From Mycobacterium haemophilum DSM 44634 (GTDB taxonomy: Bacteria; Actinomycetota; Actinomycetes; Mycobacteriales; Mycobacteriaceae), in the NCBI RefSeq assembly GCF_000340435.2, contig NZ_CP011883.2:1460607-1524606 (forward strand): DNA of 64,000 nt, read 5' to 3'. The notes under the pieces are model-generated. The model searched no databases, had not been told where the DNA came from, and saw only the letters and a list, made by a program, of their open reading frames with translations. This document shows positions 58,562-64,000 of the stretch, piece by piece; position 1 is the first letter of the stretch; each line of letters starts with the position of its first letter. The translations under genes and the position numbers were made by a program.

Positions 58562-59941
58562 TCAGCGCAGACCGAGTAGCGCGTTTTCGACCACCTCGGG
58601 CAGCGCCGGGTGGATCCAGTACTGGCCGCGTGCCATCTGGGATGCGGTCAACCCGAAGCTCATCGCCTGAATCAGCGGCTGGATGATCGAGGATGCCTGG
58701 TAGCCCATGATGTGTGCACCCAGCAGGCGCCCGCTGCCGCGCTCGGCGATGAGCTTAACGATCCCGGTGGTGTCTTCCATGGCCCAGCCGTACGCGACGT
58801 CGCTGTAGTCCTGCACCTTAACAGAAATGTCGAATCCCTTTGCAACAGCTTGATTTTCGGTCAACCCGACAGCAGCCAGTGGGGGATCGGTAAATACCGC
58901 CGACGGTACATACCGGTGGTCGGTCACGGCCATCGACTCGGTGTCGTCCCAATCGCACAACAGATTGTGCGCCACGACGCGGGCTTCGTGGTTGGCGACA
59001 TGCTTGAGAAGATGCGGCGACGAGACATCGCCGAGCGCGAAAACCCCACGCGCGGAAGTCCGTTGGTATTCGTCGACTACCACCCGACCGTCCGCGACTT
59101 CGACACCGGCCTGCTCGGCGTCGAGGCGATCGGCATTGGGCACCCGGCCGGTCGCGACCAGCAATAGGTCGGCATGCAACTCGCAACCATCGTCGAGCTC
59201 CACGGTGACGCCGGAGCCGCGATTCTGCGCGCCCACGACGTGACGGTGGGTGCGCAGGTCCCATTTGCTCGACGCGATGCGGGTGAACCGTTCACAGATA
59301 GTGTCATCGTAGTGCCGCAGCAATGTGCCGCCCCGGATCACCAGAGTGACCCGTACCCCGAGCGCGGAGAAGACGTGCGCGAATTCGGCTGCAATGAAGC
59401 CGCTTCCGACGATCACGATATGCTCGGGCAACTCGGCGATCCGCATGACGGTATCGCTGGTGTGATACTCGACGTCGGAGGCAAGGATGGCCGGCGGGAT
59501 CACTGGCCGCGACCCGGCCGCGATCACCACTTGCTCGGCGGTGAATTCTTCACCAGCGTCGGTGCGCAGCAGATAACGCCCGTCGGCCTGAACGGGTCCG
59601 AACCTGGTGTGCTGGCGGTACACGTCGATATTGGGTGCCGACCGTCGATAGTCTTCGCCGCTGAGCCCGATTGGATCGATTCGTCCGAAGACGCGGGAGA
59701 CGATGTCGTCCCAGCGCACCCGGTCGATGCGTGCGTCGATGCCGTACCGTGCTGAATTCCGGATCGAATTGGCGACCTCGGCGGCATAGACGAACATCTT
59801 CGTCGGGATGCATCCGACGTTCAGGCAGGTTCCCCCGAAGGTGCCCTGCTCGCAGATCGCTGTCCGTTTGCCGGCATAGCGGTCGTCGAGAATACTGTTG
59901 CCCGAACCGGTTCCGATTATCGCGATGTCGTAGGTTTCCAT
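58562..59941 (-). CDS. mtr: Mycothione reductase
   Basis: NADPH-dependent flavoprotein that reduces mycothiol disulfide (Rv2855). The 459-residue protein has the FAD-binding GTGSGNS, the redox disulfide C39-x4-C44 (GGTCLNVGCIPTK), NADPH-binding IVGSGFIAAEFAHVFSALG and the C-terminal His-Glu in WIHPALPEVVEN. ATG at 59941 gives METYDIAIIG; a longer in-frame reading runs upstream through the 54-bp repeats and is not the start. Confidence 0.96.
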   Translation of the reverse strand: METYDIAIIGTGSGNSILDDRYAGKRTAICEQGTFGGTCLNVGCIPTKMFVYAAEVANSIRNSARYGIDARIDRVRWDDIVSRVFGRIDPIGLSGEDYRRSAPNIDVYRQHTRFGPVQADGRYLLRTDAGEEFTAEQVVIAAGSRPVIPPAILASDVEYHTSDTVMRIAELPEHIVIVGSGFIAAEFAHVFSALGVRVTLVIRGGTLLRHYDDTICERFTRIASSKWDLRTHRHVVGAQNRGSGVTVELDDGCELHADLLLVATGRVPNADRLDAEQAGVEVADGRVVVDEYQRTSARGVFALGDVSSPHLLKHVANHEARVVAHNLLCDWDDTESMAVTDHRYVPSAVFTDPPLAAVGLTENQAVAKGFDISVKVQDYSDVAYGWAMEDTTGIVKLIAERGSGRLLGAHIMGYQASSIIQPLIQAMSFGLTASQMARGQYWIHPALPEVVENALLGLR

Positions 59942-59951
59942 TTTTGGGCCG

Positions 59952-61127
59952 TTACCCTTTCCCCGACGATGCCGAGATCGATGGCGATGACCCGCTGCGC
60001 CCGGCTTCGCCGCGCTTGCGATCATCGGGAGTTGATGGTGATGACCCGCTGCGCCCGGCTTCGCCGCGCTTGCGATCATCGGGAGTTGATGGTGATGACC
60101 CGCTGCGCCCGGCTTCGCCGCGCTTGCGATCATCACTGGCGTCGGGGTTGTCCCATAGCTTGAGATACTCGTCCAGCCAGAGGTCCAGTTGATGATAGGC
60201 AATCTGGCGTGGCTGCGGCAGTGACAGGAACACGTCGTGTTTGGCGTCTGCTACCGGAACGACGGTACTGCGGTTGCCGATACAACCGGCCCACCGGGCG
60301 ATCTGGGCAACGTCGAGAACCGCGTCGCCGCGTTGCAGGGCCGTTGGGCCGCTGCTTTCGCGCACGCTGTGATCCGAACGAAGAATCAAGTTGGGTACCC
60401 CGACATCGAGCCCGCGATGCAGCCGTTCCTGTCCACGGCGCATGGCGTTGAGCCAGCCGAAGGTAATCGGGAAGCCGCCCAGCGGCTTCCATTGCAGGTT
60501 GTAGTCGAACTCCCCGTCGTAGTCCCGGTGCAAGCTGTGCCCGTAACCGCCATTACCCTGCCCGCGGACGACACCTTTGGCGCGCAGTCGCGATAGCGCG
60601 GTGATCGCCGCCGAAGTCACGCCCAGACGCAGAACCGCCGGACCCTGCAAATCCAGCCACGGGCTATTGAGGACTAGGCCGCCAACGCCGGCGCGCGCGG
60701 TCGCGCCGCGCCTGCGCAACTTATCCAGCCAGAGCGACACGATGAGCCCACCGGTGGAATGGCCGTACACCAGCACCTTGACTGGACGGGCCTGCGTGCC
60801 GATGACTGACAGGGCGTGTTCGAGTTCCACGTCGTAGTGCGACATGTTGGTGATGAAGTGCGGCGTTTGACCAAGCTGCCGCGACCGGCCGCACTTGCGC
60901 AGGTCTAGCGCATAGAACGTGAAGCCGCGGTCGGCGAAGTGATCGGCCAGCTCGGTGTGGAAGAAGTAATCGGTGTATCCGTGCACCGCCAAGACCGCAT
61001 GCGCTGCTTCGGCGGCCCCCCGACGGATCAGGGTTGCGACGATGTCGCCCTCCCTGTCGGGATCGGGGCCGAGCGGGATCGTGCACTGCCAATAGCCGGG
61101 CAGAACATCGGGCACCCAGCCGGTCAC
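59952..61127 (-). CDS. Alpha/beta hydrolase with repeat-derived C terminus (Rv2854-like)
   Basis: A 391-residue serine hydrolase of the Hydrolase_4 (monoacylglycerol lipase-like) type: oxyanion HGYTDYFFHTELADHFADRGF, nucleophile GHSTGG (LVYGHSTGGLIV), acid LILRSDHS and histidine in DAKHDVFLS. The conserved domain ends near DLWLDEYLKLWDN; the last 55 or so residues are three copies of DDRKRGEAGRSGSSPS encoded by a 54-bp repeat, so this protein is longer than the 346-residue H37Rv one. It ends 10 bases before mtr, and the pair is likely an operon. Confidence 0.88.
   Translation of the reverse strand: MTGWVPDVLPGYWQCTIPLGPDPDREGDIVATLIRRGAAEAAHAVLAVHGYTDYFFHTELADHFADRGFTFYALDLRKCGRSRQLGQTPHFITNMSHYDVELEHALSVIGTQARPVKVLVYGHSTGGLIVSLWLDKLRRRGATARAGVGGLVLNSPWLDLQGPAVLRLGVTSAAITALSRLRAKGVVRGQGNGGYGHSLHRDYDGEFDYNLQWKPLGGFPITFGWLNAMRRGQERLHRGLDVGVPNLILRSDHSVRESSGPTALQRGDAVLDVAQIARWAGCIGNRSTVVPVADAKHDVFLSLPQPRQIAYHQLDLWLDEYLKLWDNPDASDDRKRGEAGRSGSSPSTPDDRKRGEAGRSGSSPSTPDDRKRGEAGRSGSSPSISASSGKG
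59980..60134 (-). repeat. Tandem 54-bp repeat, 2.9 copies
   Basis: Copies start at 59980, 60034 and 60088, each beginning GATGG(C/T)GATGACCCGC, with at most a base or two of difference; the last is truncated before its final bases. On the minus strand each copy encodes DDRKRGEAGRSGSSPS in the hydrolase. The core (GATCGCAAGCGCGGCGAAGC on the minus strand) is a widespread mycobacterial repeat sequence. Such tandem arrays vary in copy number between strains. Confidence 0.92.
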
Positions 61128-61276
61128 GAGGTCAGCTTAGAGCGTGGTCACCGGTTATGCGCGACGGTTAGCTCGGGTTTGGCTGATGGCGCCGGCTTGG
61201 GGCAAGCTCGGTCGCGATAACCTGGGGACTGGCAAAGCCGAGGAAGCCCTGCTAATCCGAAGGATCAACGAGACGG

Positions 61277-62758
61277 GTGTCACAGTTAGCCAGAGCCGAC
61301 GTCGTGCTCGTCGGTGCCGGCATCATGAGCGCCACGCTGGGAGCGTTGTTGCGGCGGCTGCAGCCGGACTGGTCGATCACCCTGATCGAGCGGCTGGACG
61401 CCGTCGCCGCCGAAAGCAGCAGCCCCTGGAACAATGCCGGCACCGGACACTCCGCGCTCTGCGAGTTGAACTACACCCCGCAGAACTCCGACGGCTCTAT
61501 CGACATCACCAAAGCGGTGCGTATCAACGAGCAATTCCAGGTGACCCGCCAGTTCTGGGCGTATGCCGTCGAAAACGCCATCCTGACCGACGTAGGTAGT
61601 TTCCTCAACCCCATCCCGCACGTGAGTTTTGTCCACGGAACCGAGCGTGTCGATTACCTGCGGCGCCGACAGCAGACACTGGCTGCTAACCCGTTGTTCG
61701 CCCGTACTGAGCTGATCGAGGATCCCGACGAGTTCGCCCGCCGGCTGCCGTTGATGGCCGCCAAACGTGACTTCTCCGAGCCGATTGCGCTGAGCTGGGC
61801 CGCCGACGGTACCGACGTCGATTTCGGTTTACTCTCTCGACAGCTCATCGGTTTTTGCGTGCGTAACGGCACAACCGCGCTGTTCGGTCACGAGGTCCGC
61901 AACCTGTCTCGTCAATCCGACGGCAGCTGGACGCTGACCGTCAGCAACCGCCGGACCGGCGAAAAACATAAGCTGAACGCCAAATTCGTCTTTATCGGGG
62001 CTGGCGGTGACACCCTGTCACTACTACAGAAGTCCGGCATCGATGAGGTCAAGGGGTTCGCTGGCTTTCCGATTGGCGGCCGGTTTCTGCGCGCCGACAA
62101 CCCCGCACTCACCGCTGTGCATCGGGCCAAGGTGTATGGCCTTCCGGCGCCTGGAGCGCCACCGCTTGGGGCGCTGCATCTGGACCAGCGGTTGGTCAAC
62201 GGCAAGCCGTGGCTGGTGTTCGGGCCGTATGCCGGTTGGTCACCGAAGTTCTTGAAGCACGGCCGCATTAGCGATTTGCCGCGGTCGATCAAGCCAAATA
62301 ACGTGCTGTCAATGCTCGGTGTCGGTGTCAACGAGATGAAACTAGTCAACTACTTGATCGGCCAACTGCGGCTCTGTAAACCCGACCGCGTGCACGCGCT
62401 ACGCGAATTCGTCCCCAGCGCAGTGGATTCCGATTGGGGGATGACGGTGGCCGGCCAGCGTGTACAGGTGATCCGGCGAGATAGGCGCAAAGGCGGGGTG
62501 CTTGAATTTGACACCTCCGTGCTGGGATCCGCCGACGGCAGCATCGCCGGCCTGCTGGGCGGCTCCCCGGGTGCATCCACTGCTGTGCCGGCCATGCTCG
62601 AGGTGTTGCAGCGCTGCTTTGCCGACCGGTATCGGTCCTGGCTGCCCGTGCTCAAAGAGATGGTGCCGTCGCTGGGGGTCGAACTATCTCATGAGCCCGA
62701 ACTGTTCGACGAGGTGCGGTCATGGAGCGCCAAGGCGCTACAGCTGGAGGCGGCGTGA
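61277..62758 (+). CDS. mqo: Malate:quinone oxidoreductase
   Basis: FAD enzyme that oxidises malate to oxaloacetate and passes electrons to the quinone pool (Rv2852c). The 493-residue protein has the N-terminal FAD fold DVVLVGAGIMSATLGALLRRL, SSPWNNAGTGHSALCELNYTP, GFPIGGRFLR and LGGSPGASTAVPAM, all Mqo signatures. GTG start at 61277. The next gene starts 3 bases after its stop. Confidence 0.95.
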   Translation: MSQLARADVVLVGAGIMSATLGALLRRLQPDWSITLIERLDAVAAESSSPWNNAGTGHSALCELNYTPQNSDGSIDITKAVRINEQFQVTRQFWAYAVENAILTDVGSFLNPIPHVSFVHGTERVDYLRRRQQTLAANPLFARTELIEDPDEFARRLPLMAAKRDFSEPIALSWAADGTDVDFGLLSRQLIGFCVRNGTTALFGHEVRNLSRQSDGSWTLTVSNRRTGEKHKLNAKFVFIGAGGDTLSLLQKSGIDEVKGFAGFPIGGRFLRADNPALTAVHRAKVYGLPAPGAPPLGALHLDQRLVNGKPWLVFGPYAGWSPKFLKHGRISDLPRSIKPNNVLSMLGVGVNEMKLVNYLIGQLRLCKPDRVHALREFVPSAVDSDWGMTVAGQRVQVIRRDRRKGGVLEFDTSVLGSADGSIAGLLGGSPGASTAVPAMLEVLQRCFADRYRSWLPVLKEMVPSLGVELSHEPELFDEVRSWSAKALQLEAA

Positions 62759-62761
62759 CCC

Positions 62762-63232
62762 ATGACTGAAGCACTGCGTCGCGTAAGGGCCAAAGACCTT
62801 GATGTTCAGACTCTTTACGAGCTACTCAAGCTGCGGGTGGAGGTTTTCGTCGTCGAACAGGCGTGTCCGTACCCGGAGCTGGATGGTCGTGACTTGCTGG
62901 CCGAAACCCGGCACTTCTGGTTGGAAACGGTTGACGGCGAGGTGATCTGCACGCTGCGGCTGATGGAGGAACACGCCGGAGGCGAGAAGGCGTTCCGGAT
63001 TGGCCGGGTGTGTACCAAACGCAGCGCACGCGGCCGGGGGCACACCACGAGGCTGCTGCGCGCCGCATTGGCTGAGGTGGGCGACTACCCGTGCCGGATT
63101 GACGCGCAGGCCTATCTGACCGAAATGTATGTCCAGCACGGGTTTATCCGGGACGGCGAGGATTTCGTCGACGATGGCATTCCGCATGTGCCAATGCTGC
63201 GGCCCGGCTCCGGTCTGGCGGAGCGGCCGTGA
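62762..63232 (+). CDS. ElaA-type GNAT acetyltransferase (Rv2851c-like)
   Basis: A 156-residue protein of the ElaA family: LYELLKLRVEVFVVEQACPYPELDGRD and RIGRVCTKRSARGRGHTTRLLRAAL, the latter being the acetyl-CoA loop. Substrate unknown. Its stop overlaps the following GTG, so it is coupled to the chelatase-like gene. Confidence 0.92.
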   Translation: MTEALRRVRAKDLDVQTLYELLKLRVEVFVVEQACPYPELDGRDLLAETRHFWLETVDGEVICTLRLMEEHAGGEKAFRIGRVCTKRSARGRGHTTRLLRAALAEVGDYPCRIDAQAYLTEMYVQHGFIRDGEDFVDDGIPHVPMLRPGSGLAERP

Positions 63233-64000
63233 AGCCCTATCCGTTCAGTGCGATCGTCGGACACGATCAACTGCGGTTGGCGCTGCTGCTGTGCGCGGTA
63301 CGCCCGGAGATCGGTGGGACGCTTATCCGCGGAGAAAAGGGCACCGCTAAGTCGACGGCCGTACGCGGGCTTGCCGCGTTGCTGTCCGCCGCGACCGGCA
63401 GCGCAGCGACTGGTCCCAGCGCCGGCCTGGTCGAAATGCCCCTCGGCGCCACCGAGGACCGGGTGATCGGTTCACTGGATCTGCAACGGGTGCTGCGCGA
63501 CGGTGAGCACGCGTTTTCTCCCGGGCTGCTGGCCCGTGCCCACGGCGGCGTGCTGTATGTCGATGAGGTCAACCTGCTGCACGATCATCTGGTTGACGTG
63601 CTTCTCGACGCAGCGGCGATGGGACGAGTACACATCGAGCGTGACGGCATCTCCCACTCGCACGAGGCCCGGTTCGTGTTGATCGGCACGATGAATCCGG
63701 AGGAGGGTGAGCTGCGTCCGCAACTGCTGGACCGGTTCGGCCTCACCGTGGAGGTGCACGCGTCGCGTGACGTCGATGTGCGGGTGCAGGTGATCCGGCA
63801 GCGGATGGCCTATGAAGCTGACCCGGACGGGTTCGCCGCGCGTTATGCTGACGCCGACGCCGAGTTGGCCCATCGGATCACTGCCGCACGAGCCTTCGTT
63901 GACGATGTGGTGTTGCCGGACAACGAGTTACGACGTATCGCGGCGTTGTGCGCGGCGTTCGACGTGGACGGTATGCGCGCGGATCTGGTGGTGGCCCGGA
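63229..64000 (+). CDS. Magnesium-chelatase-like AAA+ protein (5' part)
   Basis: The reading frame is open at the right edge. It begins MKPYPFSAIVGHDQLRLALL, with Walker A GEKGTAKST, Walker B VLYVDEVNLL and sensor segment IGTMNPEEGELRPQLLDRFG. This is the ChlI-like ATPase of Rv2850c, which also carries a C-terminal von Willebrand-type domain that would be outside the window. A cobaltochelatase or MoxR-like role is possible. GTG start overlaps the upstream stop (GTGA at 63229). Confidence 0.9.
   Translation, partial: MKPYPFSAIVGHDQLRLALLLCAVRPEIGGTLIRGEKGTAKSTAVRGLAALLSAATGSAATGPSAGLVEMPLGATEDRVIGSLDLQRVLRDGEHAFSPGLLARAHGGVLYVDEVNLLHDHLVDVLLDAAAMGRVHIERDGISHSHEARFVLIGTMNPEEGELRPQLLDRFGLTVEVHASRDVDVRVQVIRQRMAYEADPDGFAARYADADAELAHRITAARAFVDDVVLPDNELRRIAALCAAFDVDGMRADLVVAR

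Noticed and set aside
1..64000. CRISPR arrays, rRNA, tRNA or complete insertion sequences
   Set aside because: I looked for regularly spaced repeats, tRNA-like cloverleafs and transposase motifs and found none; the repeats present are the short tandem or MIRU-like ones listed.

Overview
The window is chromosomal DNA of a slow-growing mycobacterium closely related to the Mycobacterium tuberculosis complex. It is GC-rich throughout, and most genes match, in order and nearly residue for residue where I remember the sequences, the M. tuberculosis block Rv2903c (lepB) to Rv2850c, shown here reversed so that the 'c' genes read on the plus strand. Several H37Rv genes of this block are absent (viuB, the Rv2893/PPE45 pair, the IS copy near Rv2886c, the mpt70/dipZ/mpt83 group, relFG and vapBC loci, most of glnA4, aldC), and several genes not found at this place in H37Rv are present. 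It is therefore a non-tuberculous relative, not M. tuberculosis itself. I cannot name the species. Statements about H37Rv are from memory.

Layout. 1-8102: lepB (3' end), rnhB, a DUF2469 gene, fdhF, fdhD, a YraN-type nuclease-fold gene, a ComM-like ATPase and dprA, largely with overlapping stops and starts. 8095-15276: accessory genes, namely a LuxR-type regulator, a large Rv0194-like ABC exporter and a small P-loop kinase on the minus strand, then a TauD-type oxygenase and a sulfotransferase-like gene on the plus strand. 15698-29801: a twelve-gene plus-strand operon that is the main discovery. 29866-38315: xerC, an M23 peptidase, rpsB-tsf, amiC, a MarR regulator with a perfect operator and a divergent MFS exporter, an MPT63-family secreted protein and an OmpR-type regulator. 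38816-48391: pyrH-frr-cdsA-rlmN, mpt53 with a CcdA partner, and the dxr-rip1-ispG isoprenoid/site-2 protease group. 48447-64000: a GNAT protein, a penicillin-binding lipoprotein, mapB, a gutted glnA4 next to a class I amidotransferase, a PE/PPE pair, a phosphodiesterase-like gene, nicT, mtr with its hydrolase neighbour, mqo, a GNAT gene and the 5' end of a chelatase-like ATPase gene.

The operon at 15698-29801 sits between dprA and xerC, where H37Rv carries viuB. It encodes, in order, a TruD-like pseudouridine synthase, a NikO/MurA-type enolpyruvyl transferase, a NikJ/PolH-type radical SAM enzyme, a NikK-type aminotransferase, a NikL-type phosphatase, a 2-oxoglutarate oxygenase, a BpsA-fold transferase, two tandemly duplicated ATP-grasp ligases, and two O-carbamoyltransferases flanking a second 2-oxoglutarate oxygenase. 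The NikO/NikJ/NikK/NikL core is the known route from UMP to octosyl-acid and aminohexuronic-acid nucleosides in nikkomycin and polyoxin. A TruD-like enzyme ahead of that core is the hallmark of the malayamycin pathway, which uses pseudouridine monophosphate. The simplest reading is that this mycobacterium makes a C-nucleoside (pseudouridine-based), aminoacylated and carbamoylated nucleoside antibiotic. The genes are tightly coupled (ATGA/GTGA overlaps) and look intact. The neighbouring exporter, regulator, TauD oxygenase and sulfotransferase are possible accessory members.

Repeats of the MIRU type occur before frr, a 54-bp repeat is built into the C terminus of the hydrolase upstream of mtr, and a 60-bp-spaced repeat forms the C terminus of RlmN. 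I saw no rRNA or tRNA genes, CRISPR arrays or complete insertion sequences.
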